Positions 45,212 through 55,748 are shown, counted from the stretch's first letter. The stretch is DNA of 64,000 nucleotides from Caballeronia sp. Lep1P3 (GCF_022879595.1 NZ_CP084267.1:620001-684000), one strand, 5' to 3'. Notes: a model not told the origin generated them from the sequence alone. Translations and numbers: made by a program.

Positions 45212-46138
45212 ATGCTCGTCCCCATTCAACCAGCCAACGAAAGCGAGCGCATCGCGGCGCTGCGATCGCTCAACATTCTCGACACGCCGCCGGAAGAGCG
45301 GTTCGACCGCCTGACGCGGCTCGCGAAGCGCGTGTTCGGCGTGCCGATCGCGCTCGTGAGTCTCGTCGACGAGAACCGCCAGTGGTTCAAGTCGTGCAAC
45401 GGGCTAAAGACCCGCGAGACGTCGCGCGACGTGTCGTTCTGCGCGCACGCCATCGTCGGCAGCGACGTGCTGATCGTCCCCGATGCGCGCGCCGACTTCC
45501 GGTTCCACGACAATCCGCTCGTGGTCGGGCAGCCGTTCATCCGCTTCTATGCGGGCTATCCGCTCGGCCTGCCCAATGGCGAGAAGCTCGGCACGCTCTG
45601 TCTCATCGACGAGAAGCCGCGCGCGTTCGGCGAGGAAGAGCGCCGGCTTCTGCGCGATCTCGGGCGCATGGCCGAACAGGAGATCGCCGCGCTGCAACTC
45701 GCGACCATCGACGAACTGACGCTGCTTTCGAACCGGCGCGGCTTCGAGGCGCTGGCGCAGCACGCGCTCAACGTCTGCAAGCGGCTCGCGCGGCCCGCCA
45801 CGCTGCTCGTCTTCGATCTCACCGGCTTTCGCGCGATCAACGACACCTACGGGCACGCCGAGGGCGATCGCGCGCTGCAGACCTTCTCCGAAGCGTTACG
45901 GGAGGTGTTCGATGAAAGCGACGTGATCGCGCGGCTCGGCGGCGACGAGTTCGGCGTGCTGCTCACCGATGCGGGCCTGACAGAAACCGAGGCGCTCGTC
46001 GAGCGCGTGCGTGCGGCGGTCGGCGAGCGCGAGGCGCGTGTGCACCGGGGGTATCGCATCGAGTTCGCGGCAACGCACACGCCGTTCGATCCGGCGAGCC
46101 ATCGCGCCGTGGCGGATCTGCTCCCCGAAGAGGATTGA
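45212..46138 (+). CDS. GAF-GGDEF protein (diguanylate cyclase, short C-terminus)
   Basis: 308 residues. An N-terminal GAF domain (about 8-165, with FGVPIALVSLVDENRQWFK and DVSFCAHAIV) is followed by a GGDEF domain with an intact GGDEF at residues 243-247 and DLTGFRAINDTYGH. No I-site Arg-x-x-Asp precedes it. The C-terminus ends in ADLLPEED soon after the domain core and lacks the usual last helix (ADxALYxAK). Activity is therefore uncertain. The ATG at 45212 (MLVPIQPANESERIAAL) is preferred over an upstream in-frame ATG at 45113. Confidence 0.84.
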   Translation: MLVPIQPANESERIAALRSLNILDTPPEERFDRLTRLAKRVFGVPIALVSLVDENRQWFKSCNGLKTRETSRDVSFCAHAIVGSDVLIVPDARADFRFHDNPLVVGQPFIRFYAGYPLGLPNGEKLGTLCLIDEKPRAFGEEERRLLRDLGRMAEQEIAALQLATIDELTLLSNRRGFEALAQHALNVCKRLARPATLLVFDLTGFRAINDTYGHAEGDRALQTFSEALREVFDESDVIARLGGDEFGVLLTDAGLTETEALVERVRAAVGEREARVHRGYRIEFAATHTPFDPASHRAVADLLPEED

Positions 46139-46152
46139 AGGGCGGCAGGACT

Positions 46153-46494
46153 TTACTTCGCGCCGGTCCCGGATGCGCCGGAATGTCCGGCTTGTCCGCG
46201 CTGGTGCGCCTCTTCGTCGCGCTTGAGCTGCGCGGGCGGCGTGCCGGTCTGCGTCGCGGCGCCCTGCCCGCCCTGCGGACTCGCGCCCTGACCGCTCTGG
46301 CCCGACTGCCCGCCGCGCACGCCGACGCCTTCGTTGCGCTGCTGGTTGCCCGGCGTCGCCTGCGCCAGAACGAGCGTTCCGCCTGCCGCGCCGCGCGTGG
46401 TGTCGTCGGCGTGCGCGGCTGTCGGGATCATCGTGGCTACCGCGCTCGCTGCCGACAGCATCAGGGCGAAACTGGTTATGCGTTTGCTTGTCAT
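46153..46494 (-). CDS. Secreted Gln/Gly-rich hypothetical protein
   Basis: 113 residues with a signal peptide (MTSKRITSFALMLSAASAVA, cleavage near AAHADD). The mature part is low complexity, rich in Gln and Gly (GGQSGQSGQGASPQGGQG), ending GHSGASGTGAK. AAAGGAG precedes the ATG at 46494. It converges with the GGDEF gene, 15 bases apart. Unstructured periplasmic protein of unknown role. Confidence 0.65.
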   Translation of the reverse strand: MTSKRITSFALMLSAASAVATMIPTAAHADDTTRGAAGGTLVLAQATPGNQQRNEGVGVRGGQSGQSGQGASPQGGQGAATQTGTPPAQLKRDEEAHQRGQAGHSGASGTGAK

Positions 46495-46600
46495 GGCGTG
46501 CTCCTTTCTGGTCGACTCATGGGATTGAGCCGACCCTGCAATGCACATGCCACGTTTTCGGAAGCGGACTACCGCGTGCGTCACCACGCGTCACCGCATG

Positions 46601-47614
46601 TCACCATTCCACGCAGACCTTGCCCAGATGCGCGCCGCTTTCCTGATGCCGGAACGCATCGGCGAGGGCATCGAAGGGAAATGTCCGGTCGATGACGGGC
46701 CGCACGCCGCCCTGCTCCAGCGCGCGCACGTACTCCTGCTGCTGCCGCCGGCTGCCGACGATGAGACCCTGCAGCCGCGCCTGCCGCGCCATCAGAAGCG
46801 CAGTCGGCACGGTGCCTTCGCGTCCGGTCAGCACGCCGATGAGCGAGATATGCCCGCCCACGCGCACCGCTTCGATGGACTGCGCGAGCGTGCCCGGCCC
46901 GCCGACCTCGATAACGTGATCGACGCCGCGCCCGCCCGTCAGTTCGCGCACCTTGCCGGCCCACTTCTCGTGCGTCCGATAGTTGACGACATCGTCGGCG
47001 CCGAGCGCGCTCACGCGCGCGAGCTTCTCGTCCGAGGAGGATGTGACGATCACCCGCGCGCCCATCATCTTGCCGATCTGCAACGCCGCGATCGACACGC
47101 CGCCCGTGCCGAGCGCGAGCACCGTGTCGCCGGCCTTCAGCGCGCCGTCCACGACGAGCGCGCGCCAGGCGGTGAGGCCCGCCGTCGTGATGGTCGCGGC
47201 TTCGGCATGGCTCCAGCCGCGCGGCGCATGCGTGAACGCGCCCGCCGCGCAGACGACGTGCATCGTCGCCATGCCGTCGATGCCGTCGCCCGGCGTGCCC
47301 GCGAAGTTGCCGACCTCGGCCTGCGGCAGGCCATCCGGCCATTGCGGAAAGAAGCACGACACGACGTGGTCGCCCGGGCGGAATTCGCTCACGCCCTCGC
47401 CGACGGCTTCGACGACGCCCGCGCCGTCGGCCATCGGGATACGGCCATCGGCGGTCGGGCTCTTGCCGCTCACCACGAGCAGATCGTGAAAATTGAGCGA
47501 GGTCGCGTGCAGCGCGACGCGAATCTGGCCCGGACCCGGCTGGCCGGGATCGGGAACGTCGCGGATTTCGAGCTTGTCCAGTCCGCCCGGCGCGCGGACC
47601 ACGAATGCCTTCAT
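46601..47614 (-). CDS. Zinc-type alcohol dehydrogenase / quinone oxidoreductase (MDR)
   Basis: NAD(P)-dependent medium-chain reductase of 337 residues: GroES-like N-terminal part (LDKLEIRDVPDPG, PMADGAGVVEAVG) and Rossmann domain (LALGTGGVSIAALQ, VGGPGTLAQSI). The catalytic zinc Cys is not in the usual position (SLNFHDLLVVSG), so the protein may be zinc-free and act like a quinone oxidoreductase. GGAGA lies before the ATG. An aldo/keto reductase gene lies 111 bases upstream on the same strand. Confidence 0.87.
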   Translation of the reverse strand: MKAFVVRAPGGLDKLEIRDVPDPGQPGPGQIRVALHATSLNFHDLLVVSGKSPTADGRIPMADGAGVVEAVGEGVSEFRPGDHVVSCFFPQWPDGLPQAEVGNFAGTPGDGIDGMATMHVVCAAGAFTHAPRGWSHAEAATITTAGLTAWRALVVDGALKAGDTVLALGTGGVSIAALQIGKMMGARVIVTSSSDEKLARVSALGADDVVNYRTHEKWAGKVRELTGGRGVDHVIEVGGPGTLAQSIEAVRVGGHISLIGVLTGREGTVPTALLMARQARLQGLIVGSRRQQQEYVRALEQGGVRPVIDRTFPFDALADAFRHQESGAHLGKVCVEW

Positions 47615-47725
47615 GAAAATCTCCTTCGCCGCGCTGCGGCTTTCGATTAGCGGTGATGCCGCGCGCTTTCCCGCATCGCGCAGACCGAGCGAGCCTTGCA
47701 ACTCGCGGACCCGCCCGGCGGCGTT

Positions 47726-48730
47726 TCAGTGCGTCTCGCTGTCGAGATGCGCCATTTGCGCGGCCGCGTAGCGGTCGCCGGCCGCGGCGCCCTTTGGCAC
47801 GGCCGCTTCGATCGCGGCGAGGTCGTTCGCATCGAGCGTCACGTCGAGCGCGCCGAGCGATTCGTTCAGGCGTTCCCGCCGCCGCGCGCCGATGAGCGGA
47901 ACGATATCGTCGCCCTGCGCGAGCACCCACGCAATCGCGATCTGCGCGACGCTCGCGCCTTTTGCCTGCGCGATTTTTGCGAGCGCATCGACGAGCGCGA
48001 GATTGCGTTCGACGTTGCCTTGCTGAAAGCGCGGACTGTGCGCGCGCCAGTCGCCCGACTGCGCGGAATCCTTCGTCCAGTGTCCGCTGATGAGTCCGCG
48101 CGACAGCACGCCATACGCGGTGATGCCGATGCCATGCGCGCGGCACGCCGGCAAGATCGCGTCCTCGATGCCGCGCGAGATCAGCGAATACTCGATCTGG
48201 AGGTCGCAGACGGGATGCACGGCGGCGGCTTTTGCGATCGTCGCCGCGCCCACTTCCGAAAGGCCGACGTGACGCACATAGCCCGCCCGGATCATGTCGG
48301 CGATGGCGCCGACGGTGTCCTCGATCGGCACCTTCGGATCGAGCCGCGCGGGTCGATAGATGTCGATATGGTCGACGTTGAGACGCTGCAACGTGTAGGC
48401 GAGAAAGTTCCTGACGGCGTTGGGCCGCGCATCGTAATCGGTCCAGTTGCCTGCCGGGTCGCGCATGCCGCCGAACTTCACGCTCAGGATCGCATGATCG
48501 CGGCGCGAGGGCGGCGCGCTCTTCAACGCTTCGCCGATCAGCATCTCGTTGTGGCCCATGCCGTAGAAGTCGCCGGTATCGAGCAGCGTGACGCCCGCCT
48601 CCAGCGCCGCGTGAATGGTGGCGATGCTCTCGGCGCGATCGGACGGCCCGTACATGCCCGACATCCCCATGCAGCCGAGGCCGATGATCGACGATTGCGG
48701 ACCGGTTGCGCCCAGTCGACGTTGTTTCAT
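47726..48730 (-). CDS. Aldo/keto reductase
   Basis: 334 residues, TIM-barrel NADPH-dependent reductase. Catalytic Asp and Tyr in LLDTGDFYG and Lys in LSVKFGGM are present. The usual catalytic His is not seen; the site reads DIYRPARLDP. This is a known variant in some bacterial AKRs but reactivity may differ. LIGARRRERLNESLGAL is the NADPH-binding C-terminal segment. AAAGGAG is before the ATG at 48730. Substrate unknown; it may work with the neighbouring MDR. Confidence 0.88.
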   Translation of the reverse strand: MKQRRLGATGPQSSIIGLGCMGMSGMYGPSDRAESIATIHAALEAGVTLLDTGDFYGMGHNEMLIGEALKSAPPSRRDHAILSVKFGGMRDPAGNWTDYDARPNAVRNFLAYTLQRLNVDHIDIYRPARLDPKVPIEDTVGAIADMIRAGYVRHVGLSEVGAATIAKAAAVHPVCDLQIEYSLISRGIEDAILPACRAHGIGITAYGVLSRGLISGHWTKDSAQSGDWRAHSPRFQQGNVERNLALVDALAKIAQAKGASVAQIAIAWVLAQGDDIVPLIGARRRERLNESLGALDVTLDANDLAAIEAAVPKGAAAGDRYAAAQMAHLDSETH

Positions 48731-48931
48731 GTTCGCTCCTTTGGGAGGGTGTTCATTGAGGCTTCGAATTCGCAATAAGCGGGCCGAACGATATGCAACG
48801 CCTTAGCTATCCAGGTCTCGTTTTGATGATCGGAACAGCCGAATAACAAAACTCCCACCGAAAGCATGAACTGGCCATCCGCCTGCGGATTCCAGACCGC
48901 ATTCTGTTTTCCTCTCAGGAGAGTTACCCGA

Positions 48932-48997
48932 ATGCATGTATCCCTGACTCTCGTCGCATATTCATTTCGTTATGCGTTTTTGAGGCATCTGCTTTGA
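48932..48997 (+). CDS. Possible 21-residue leader peptide
   Basis: A small ORF, MHVSLTLVAYSFRYAFLRHLL, is preceded by AGGAGAG at ideal spacing and ends in TGA. It lies about 330 bases before the catalase ATG, in an AT-richer leader. No homologue is known to me, so it could be chance or a regulatory leader; the good ribosome site is the main support. Confidence 0.3.
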   Translation: MHVSLTLVAYSFRYAFLRHLL

Positions 48998-49330
48998 AAA
49001 CGCTCACAAATCGATGAGACAGTCCAGCATACAACTACATAAGCGACAGGCGACCAAGCCTACACATTTCGACAGCAAGCAAACGGGCGTAACGGGCCGC
49101 GCCGAATGCGCCTTATCCAGGCCCTCACGCACCCATTGCATCCCTCCCGACTTGCGCCTTAACTATAAAGACACACCGACGCGCGATCATCGACGAATCT
49201 TCGACACGCGTCGCCTTCGAACGGAATCGAAAAAACGGTATGCAGTTTGCTGTACCGAACGCCGGTGCGCCGCGGGATGCGCCGGCGCCCAACGTCAACT
49301 ATGAAGCTGGCACGGAGCAAGGAGCACGTT
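48998..49330. other. Catalase upstream region
   Basis: About 330 bases without a convincing gene. A TATAAA-like element at 49164-49169 could be a -10, but no well-spaced -35 was identified. A longer ORF across 49014-49304 has no ribosome site and coding-unlike composition. OxyR-type sites could not be recognised with confidence. Confidence 0.35.
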
Positions 49331-50905
49331 ATGAGCGAAAAACAAGTACTGACCACGCGACAGGGACACCCTGTCGAGGATAACCAGAGTTTGCGCACCG
49401 TCGGCGAACGCGGGCCTGCGACGCTCGAAAACTATCCGTTCATTGAAAAGATCACGCACTTCGACCGCGAACGGATTCCCGAACGCGTCGTGCATGCGCG
49501 CGGCACGGCGGCGCACGGTTATTTCGAGGCTTACGGCAAAATCGGCGACGAATCCGCGGAGAAATACACGCGCGCGAAAGTGCTAACGAAAGCCGGCGTA
49601 AAGACGCCAGTCTTTTTGCGCTTCTCCACGGTAATCGGCGGAAAGGAATCGCCCGAGACGGCGCGCGATCCGCGCGGCTTCGCGATCAAGTTCTATACCG
49701 AAGACGGCAATTGGGATCTCGTCGGCAATAATCTCAAGATTTTCTTCATTCGCGATGCGATCAAGTTTCCCGACATGATCCACGCATTCAAGCCCGATCC
49801 CGTGTCGAACCGGCAGGAAGCGTGGCGCTTCTATGACTTCATCGCGCATCATCCAGAATCGCTGCACATGGTCACATGGGTGAAAAGTCCGTGGGGCATT
49901 CCCGCCGACTATCGCCACATGGAAGGTTCGAGCGTCAACACGTACAAGCTCGTGAACGATCAGGGCGAAGCGGTGCTCGTCAAGTTCTCCTTCCAGCCGA
50001 AGCTCGGCGTGAAGAACTTGACGTCCGAGCAGGCGGCCGAGATTCAGGCGCGCGATGTCGGCCATGCCACGCGCGATCTCTACGATGCCATCGAACGCGG
50101 CGACTATCCCGAATGGGAAATGTGCGTGCAGATCATGTCCGACGACGCGCATCCCGAACTGGACTTCGATCCGCTCGACGACACCAAGCGCTGGCCCGAG
50201 GACACGTTCCCGCTGTTGCCGGTAGGCCGTCTCGTGCTGAACGCGAATCCGAAGAACGTCTTCGCGGAAACGGAGCAGTCGGCATTCGGCACCGGCGTGC
50301 TGGTGGACGGCATCGACTTCTCGGACGACAAGATGCTGCAAGGACGAACGCTATCGTATTCGGATACGCAGCGGTATCGAGTGGGGCCGAACTATCTGCA
50401 ATTGCCGGTCAACGCGCCGAAGAACGGCGCGCGCACCAATCAGCGCGACGGACAAATGGCCTATTACGTGGACAACGCGGGCGAGAATCCGCATGTGAAC
50501 TACGAGCCGAGCATGATCGGCGGACTCGAGGAAGCGCCCAAGAAGGAGCACGACTATCACCAGTGGGTCGAAGGTCATCTCGGGCGCTATCAGACTTCGC
50601 GCACGCAGGACGACTACCGGCAGGCGGGCGAACGCTACCGCAGCTTCGAGGACTGGGAGCGCGACGATCTCATCGCGAATCTCGTCGCCGACATGAAGGC
50701 TTGCCCGAAACCCATCGCGTTGCGCATGGTCTGGCATTTCTGGCATTGCGACCCGGACTACGGCACGCGCGTCGCGCAAGGCGCGGGCATCGATCTCGAA
50801 GAGGCGAAGAAGCTGCCGCCGCTCGAAGGCAAGCCCGCGCCGAGCGAGCGTCGGGAAACACCGGTCTATACGAGCAACGAGCCGGAAAACGCGACCGCTC
50901 GATAA
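49331..50905 (+). CDS. Monofunctional heme catalase
   Basis: Decomposes hydrogen peroxide to water and oxygen. 524 residues of the catalase family, small-subunit size. Active-site His in [17 protein letters not shown], Asn in [15 protein letters not shown] and the heme-proximal Tyr in [15 protein letters not shown] are present. The NADPH-binding region and the C-terminal immune-responsive extension ([12 protein letters not shown]) follow. GGAG precedes the ATG at 49331. It stands alone, with a long upstream leader, and probably serves oxidative-stress defence. Confidence 0.94.
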   Translation: MSEKQVLTTRQGHPVEDNQSLRTVGERGPATLENYPFIEKITHFDRERIPERVVHARGTAAHGYFEAYGKIGDESAEKYTRAKVLTKAGVKTPVFLRFSTVIGGKESPETARDPRGFAIKFYTEDGNWDLVGNNLKIFFIRDAIKFPDMIHAFKPDPVSNRQEAWRFYDFIAHHPESLHMVTWVKSPWGIPADYRHMEGSSVNTYKLVNDQGEAVLVKFSFQPKLGVKNLTSEQAAEIQARDVGHATRDLYDAIERGDYPEWEMCVQIMSDDAHPELDFDPLDDTKRWPEDTFPLLPVGRLVLNANPKNVFAETEQSAFGTGVLVDGIDFSDDKMLQGRTLSYSDTQRYRVGPNYLQLPVNAPKNGARTNQRDGQMAYYVDNAGENPHVNYEPSMIGGLEEAPKKEHDYHQWVEGHLGRYQTSRTQDDYRQAGERYRSFEDWERDDLIANLVADMKACPKPIALRMVWHFWHCDPDYGTRVAQGAGIDLEEAKKLPPLEGKPAPSERRETPVYTSNEPENATAR

Positions 50906-50971
50906 GCGCGGTTTAGCGTCATACAAGCCGTCGGCGCGGCGTTCATCCGTCGCGCCGATGCGCTCCCGTCC

Positions 50972-51946
50972 TCAATCATCGCTGGCGCCGCCGCGTATCT
51001 CGCGCACGCCGCGTCCCAGACGCCGGCGCAATAGCGTGCGCAGCGTCGCGCCGTCCGCATAGCCGACTTGCATCGCGATGGCATCGACGCCGAGCCGGCT
51101 CGTGCGCAGCAGATGCACCGCGCGCTCCACGCGAAGGTCCTGAAAATACGCAAGCGGCGATTTGCCCAGCACGGCTTCGATGCGCCGCTGCAAGGTTCGT
51201 CCGCTGGTGGCGAGCGTTTTTGCTGCGGCGTCGAGCGAGAAGCCTTCCGCGAGACGGCCGCGCGCCCAGCGCTCGAAGCGTTCGACGAGCGGATCGGCGC
51301 GAGCCAGATGCGCGGGGATCATGTAAGGCGCCTGCGAAGGCCGCGGGTCCACGAGCAAATAGCGCGCGACGGTGGACGCGATATCCGGGCTTGCCTGATT
51401 GATGAGCCACAGCGCGAGATCGAGATGGCCCATCGCGGCGCCCGCCGTCGCGATGTCGCCGGAAGGCACGAGCATCCGCGTGCTGTCCAGCCGAACCTGC
51501 GGATACCGCTGCCGGAAGAGCGGCGCGAGCCACCAGCTCGTGGTCGCCTCGCGCCCGTCGAGCAAGCCGGCCTCCGCCAGCACGAACGTGCCGATGCACG
51601 CCGCCGCGACCTTCACGCCGCCTGCATGGCGCTCGTTGACGAGCGCCATCGCGTCGGCCATGTCGCGGCGCGCGAGGGCCGGCAAGAGTTGCTCCGGCAT
51701 CTTGGTGCCGGGCGCCGGCACGACGAGCCAGTCCGAATCGCGCATCGCGGCGAGCGGTTCGACAGGCACACGCATGCCGAGCGCCGTCCGAACTTCGCGA
51801 CGCACGCCGATCACCTCAACGTCGAAGTGCGGGCGCGCGCCGCGCGCGTCGATGCCCGCGAGTTCGTTCGCGGTGTTGAACGCATCGAGCACGGTGCAAA
51901 GCGCGGTATCGAACACGCCGTCGAGGGCGAGAACCGTCAGTCGCAT
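50972..51946 (-). CDS. GlxA-type AraC-family regulator (DJ-1/PfpI + HTH)
   Basis: 324 residues: an N-terminal DJ-1/PfpI-like domain (about 1-170; VAAACIGTFVLAEAGLLDG) and a C-terminal AraC helix-turn-helix (about 220-315; TLATSGRTLQRRIEAVLG, AMQVGYADGATLRTLLRR). GlxA-type proteins regulate amine, arginine or betaine catabolism by sensing a small metabolite. The ATG at 51946 begins MRLTVLALDGVFD. It is divergent from a GNAT acetyltransferase gene, a possible target. Confidence 0.9.
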   Translation of the reverse strand: MRLTVLALDGVFDTALCTVLDAFNTANELAGIDARGARPHFDVEVIGVRREVRTALGMRVPVEPLAAMRDSDWLVVPAPGTKMPEQLLPALARRDMADAMALVNERHAGGVKVAAACIGTFVLAEAGLLDGREATTSWWLAPLFRQRYPQVRLDSTRMLVPSGDIATAGAAMGHLDLALWLINQASPDIASTVARYLLVDPRPSQAPYMIPAHLARADPLVERFERWARGRLAEGFSLDAAAKTLATSGRTLQRRIEAVLGKSPLAYFQDLRVERAVHLLRTSRLGVDAIAMQVGYADGATLRTLLRRRLGRGVREIRGGASDD

Positions 51947-52049
51947 GGCGTAAATGACCCCCAAAGTTGGCATTCGCGACAATAGTACCCGCGCCACGCG
52001 CCGTCTACAGTAACGACGATGCTCGAATCCCACTCAACCGGACGACGCC

Positions 52050-52745
52050 ATGCCCGCCTTTCCCTCTCCGCTCGATCAACCCATCTGGACCGCGCTCGCC
52101 ACGCAGCAAGCGCACCTCGGCGCGGGCGATGCGCTCGCGCGCCGCTATCTCGCCGATGTCGCGCCGTTCGCCGCCGTCGCATGCGAGACCGAGGCCGCGT
52201 GGCAGGCGCTGCATCGGTTGTTGATGCCGGGGGAACAGGTCGTCGTCTTATCCGCCGATGCGCCCGCCGTGACCGATGCGCTGCAGGCGACGCATATCGG
52301 CACGATTCATCAGATGGTGGCGACGCGCGAAGCGCCCGCGCGCATCGAAGAAAGCGGTTTCGTCACGCTCGGCGCGGCGGATTCGCCCGACATGCTGGCG
52401 CTCGTCGCGCGCACGCAGCCCGGCCCGTTCGGCAAGCGGACGCACGAAATGGGCAGCTACATAGGGCTGCGCGACGCGGGGCGGCTCGTCGCGATGGCGG
52501 GCGAGCGCATGAAGATGAGCGGCTACGTGGAAATCAGCGGCGTCTGCGTGGACGACGCGTGGCGCAATCGCGGCATCGCGGGGCGGCTCGTCAGCGTGCT
52601 GCGGCGGCAAATCGAAGCGCGCGGCGACACCGCGTTCCTGCACGTCTTCGGCCACAATCACGCCGCCATCGCGGTGTACGAACGTCTCGGCTTCGCGTTG
52701 CGCCGGACCTTCGCGCTCACGCGCATCGCGCGCCGCGACGCGTGA
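52050..52745 (+). CDS. GNAT-family N-acetyltransferase
   Basis: 231 residues. The C-terminal half contains the acetyl-CoA binding pattern (VCVDDAWRNRGIAGRLV, with R-x-x-G-x-G/A) and a FR47-like ending (HNHAAIAVYERLGFALRR). The N-terminal half is divergent. Substrate unknown. It lies head to head with the GlxA-type regulator and ends 10 bases before the convergent GlpM-like gene. Confidence 0.83.
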   Translation: MPAFPSPLDQPIWTALATQQAHLGAGDALARRYLADVAPFAAVACETEAAWQALHRLLMPGEQVVVLSADAPAVTDALQATHIGTIHQMVATREAPARIEESGFVTLGAADSPDMLALVARTQPGPFGKRTHEMGSYIGLRDAGRLVAMAGERMKMSGYVEISGVCVDDAWRNRGIAGRLVSVLRRQIEARGDTAFLHVFGHNHAAIAVYERLGFALRRTFALTRIARRDA

Positions 52746-52755
52746 GCGCGCGCGG

Positions 52756-53085
52756 CTACAGGAAGCGCGGCGCGAGAAAGATCGTCAACGCGACGACGAG
52801 CCACGCGGCCAGTCCGCCGAGAATGGCGAGCCGATAGTCGACGTAATGCGTGAGCACGTAGCACGCGCCGAGAAAGACGAGGTACGCGGGGATGGTTCGC
52901 GCACCGGAAAGGCACGCGGTCCGAAAGCCGTCCGCGTCGCCTTTCGAGCCTACGGCGATGAGCGCGATGATCGCGAACGTGGGCACGAGCGGCAGGATGC
53001 CGGGCAGCACGTTGCCTCGCCTGGATGCCATTGTGATGAGCGCGGTTACGAGACCGCCGACCAGAGCCTTCCACAAAACGTCCAT
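52756..53085 (-). CDS. GlpM-like small membrane protein (DUF3147-type)
   Basis: 109 residues with about four short TM segments (MDVLWKALVGGLVTALITM, LPGILPLVPTFAIIALIAV, PAYLVFLGACYVLTHYV, LAAWLVVALTIFLA). GlpM of Pseudomonas is linked to alginate production; function elsewhere is unknown. The ATG at 53085 is chosen; the frame is open upstream but lies in non-coding sequence. Confidence 0.75.
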   Translation of the reverse strand: MDVLWKALVGGLVTALITMASRRGNVLPGILPLVPTFAIIALIAVGSKGDADGFRTACLSGARTIPAYLVFLGACYVLTHYVDYRLAILGGLAAWLVVALTIFLAPRFL

Positions 53086-53372
53086 CGGATTCCCGCCGCT
53101 GCCGCTTCGAAAAACGGCGATTATAGGGAAACGCGGGCAAAGGCGCCGCGCCCGCAAGACGCGACTATGCCTCGCCTCCGCGTGTCCAGTGTCGCGCACG
53201 AGGCGTCGCAAGTTAGCGACATGAAAGAACGGTACGCCGAGCCGCCCTACAGCGCCACACCGCCGCCCGCCCTAAAGCTTCCCCGCCGATGCGTCGTAAA
53301 CACGCTTGAATCCATCGCGCGGCCGGTACCCGAATCCGCGTTCATCGAAAAAATTCCCGCATCAAGACGTCA

Positions 53373-55748
53373 ATGCTCCACCACGCCTCGCCCGCTTCGC
53401 CCGATCCGCTGCGCGGCCACCCGACACAGGGAGATGCGCGTTCGGAGCTACGCTTCCCGCAGAATCAGGGCTTCCTCGCGTTCTTTCTTGCGCTTCGCGC
53501 GCGAGGCGCGGCGCTCCCGCTCACGAGCATCGCGCAGCATGCGCTGGCGGCGCTCGGCGCTTATGTCGCCGTGTTCTTCGCCCTCGCGGCGATTTCGCGC
53601 GAAGCCGCGTTCGGGGTCGCCGCGGCGGCTGCCGCGATGGTTCTCGTGCTCGGGCTGCGCCACGCGCAGCAGGCCGCCGCGCGCGCGAAAGCGACCGGCG
53701 CGCTCGCCAAGGCCCTGCTCGATGCGAACCGCGAGTGCCTCAAGCTGCTCGATTCGAACGGCCGCATGGTCCGCATTTCCGAGTACGGCGCGCAGTTGAT
53801 GCACGCGGCCAACCCGGAGGCGCTCGCGGGCGCCGACTGGCTCGGCTTCTGGTCAGGCGACGACGCACGCGCCGCGCGCACCGCGCTCGAAGGCGCGCTC
53901 GCCGGCTCGCGCACCGCGTTCACCGCCGCATGCCCGACGACGGCAGGCATCCCGAAGGTATGGGAGTCGCGCCTCATTCCGATCGACGACGGCAAGGGCG
54001 GCGTCTTTGGCGTGCTGTGCGCGTCGCTCGACGTGACCGCGGAGGCGGCGCTCATCGCCGATCTGCGCGCGAAAGATGCGCTCATGTCGGAAATGGAAGC
54101 GCACGTCAGCCTGTGCTTCTACTCGTACAGCGCGGATTTCAGCTTCTTTCATCACGTGAGCGCGGGCTGCGCGTCCGTGTTCGGGCTGGACGCCGCGTCG
54201 CTCAGAAAGCGCCCGCAGGCGTGGATGGACCTCGTGCTTGCGGATGACCGGCCGCATGTCGAGGCGGCGATGCGCCTCATCGCGGAAAATGCGACGGGCG
54301 GACGCATGCAGTACCGCATTCGCAGGCCGGGCGGTGACGTGCGCTGGATTCGCAGCACCGGCTATCCCGTCATCGACGAGGGCGGCAAGGTCGCGCGCAT
54401 CGTTGGCATCAGCGAGGACATCACCGCGGAACACGAACGGCTCGCGGAACTGGACCGCCTTGCGTTCTCCGATTCGCTGACGGGTCTCGCCAATCGCGGC
54501 GCGCTCGTGCGCAGGATCGAGGAACGCTGCGCGCAGAGCGAGGCGTTCGCGCTGATGTTCATCGATCTCGACCGCTTCAAGGTGCTGAACGACACGCTCG
54601 GCCACACCGCCGCCGACCGCCTGCTGCGCTCGCTCAGCGAAACGATCAGCGCCACGCTGCCCGCCGATGCGTTCCTCGCGCGTCTCGGCGGCGACGAATT
54701 CGCGGTGCTGGTCGAGGGCGCCGAAGACAAGGAACGGCTCGCGCAGATCGCGAGGAACATCCTCGGCGCGCTTCTCGGAACGCGCCAGAGCGCGGGGCTG
54801 CGCGCGTTCGTGACCGCGTCGATCGGCATCTCGGTGTATCCGGAAAATGGCGCGGACCCCGAAACGCTTCTCACGAGCGCCGATATCGCGATGTACGCCG
54901 CGAAAAAGGCCGGGCGCAACGGCTTTCGCTTCGCGGACAAGGATGCGACGGAACGCATCGTCGATTTCGAGCTCGAACGCGATCTGCCCGCCGCGCTCGC
55001 GAACAACCAGTTCATCCTGCACTATCAGGCGATCCACGAGCCGCGCACGCTCGAAGTGCATAGCGTCGAAGCGCTGATCCGCTGGCGGCATCCGACGCGC
55101 GGCCTCGTTTCGCCGGGCGTGTTCATTCCGATTCTCGAAGAGAGCGGCTTTATCAGCGAAGTCGGCGCGTGGGTGCTCGACGACGCGCTGCGCCAGCTCG
55201 CGCAATGGCGGCGCGCGGGGGCGGTCGCGCTCGGCGTGTCGGTGAACGTGTCGGCGCGGCAGCTGCGCGATTCCGATATCGTCGATGTGGTGCGCGGCGC
55301 GTTGCGGCGGCATCAGTTGCCGGCATCGAGCCTGCAGCTCGAACTCACCGAAAGCGCGCTGATGGAGAACGCCGCGCTCGCGCAGCGCACGCTGTCGTCG
55401 CTCAAGGCGCTGGGCGTTCGCATTGCCATCGACGACTTCGGCACTGGCTATTCGAGCCTGCGCTATCTCGCGGATTTCGCGCCGGACTCGCTCAAGATCG
55501 ACCGCTCGTTCGTCGCGCGCCTCGAAAACGACGACGCCACGCGCAACATCGTGTCCGGCATCATTCAGATGTCGCATGCGCTCGGCGTGAGCGTGACCGG
55601 CGAAGGCGTCGAGGAGCCCGCGCAGCTCGACCTGCTGCGCCGCGCGCAATGCGACTTCGTGCAGGGCTTCCTGTTGAGCCGGCCCGTTGCGTCCGAGCGC
55701 GTGCTCGGGCTGTCCGCGATCGCGGCGGTCGAGCGCGAGCGCGTGTAG
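53373..55748 (+). CDS. PAS-GGDEF-EAL membrane protein (dual c-di-GMP enzyme)
   Basis: 791 residues. A hydrophobic N-terminus with about two TM segments (about 33-95) is followed by two PAS regions (about 110-360; [20 protein letters not shown] and [14 protein letters not shown]), a GGDEF domain (GGDEF at 439-443; [14 protein letters not shown]) and an EAL domain (EAL at 566-568 in [43 protein letters not shown]). No I-site Arg-x-x-Asp is seen before GGDEF. Both domains keep signature residues, so the protein may make or break c-di-GMP. A 9-bp tandem repeat begins 38 bases after its stop. Confidence 0.92.
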   Translation: MLHHASPASPDPLRGHPTQGDARSELRFPQNQGFLAFFLALRARGAALPLTSIAQHALAALGAYVAVFFALAAISREAAFGVAAAAAAMVLVLGLRHAQQAAARAKATGALAKALLDANRECLKLLDSNGRMVRISEYGAQLMHAANPEALAGADWLGFWSGDDARAARTALEGALAGSRTAFTAACPTTAGIPKVWESRLIPIDDGKGGVFGVLCASLDVTAEAALIADLRAKDALMSEMEAHVSLCFYSYSADFSFFHHVSAGCASVFGLDAASLRKRPQAWMDLVLADDRPHVEAAMRLIAENATGGRMQYRIRRPGGDVRWIRSTGYPVIDEGGKVARIVGISEDITAEHERLAELDRLAFSDSLTGLANRGALVRRIEERCAQSEAFALMFIDLDRFKVLNDTLGHTAADRLLRSLSETISATLPADAFLARLGGDEFAVLVEGAEDKERLAQIARNILGALLGTRQSAGLRAFVTASIGISVYPENGADPETLLTSADIAMYAAKKAGRNGFRFADKDATERIVDFELERDLPAALANNQFILHYQAIHEPRTLEVHSVEALIRWRHPTRGLVSPGVFIPILEESGFISEVGAWVLDDALRQLAQWRRAGAVALGVSVNVSARQLRDSDIVDVVRGALRRHQLPASSLQLELTESALMENAALAQRTLSSLKALGVRIAIDDFGTGYSSLRYLADFAPDSLKIDRSFVARLENDDATRNIVSGIIQMSHALGVSVTGEGVEEPAQLDLLRRAQCDFVQGFLLSRPVASERVLGLSAIAAVERERV

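Noticed and set aside
49014..49304. 96-residue ORF upstream of catalase
   Set aside because: No ribosome site, composition unlike neighbours, overlaps the likely catalase promoter region.
53273..53299. Sigma-28 promoter before the PAS-GGDEF-EAL gene (TAAAGCTT)
   Set aside because: The -10 at the required distance reads CGTCGTAA and matches only three of eight positions; the GCCGAT seen nearby is only four bases away.
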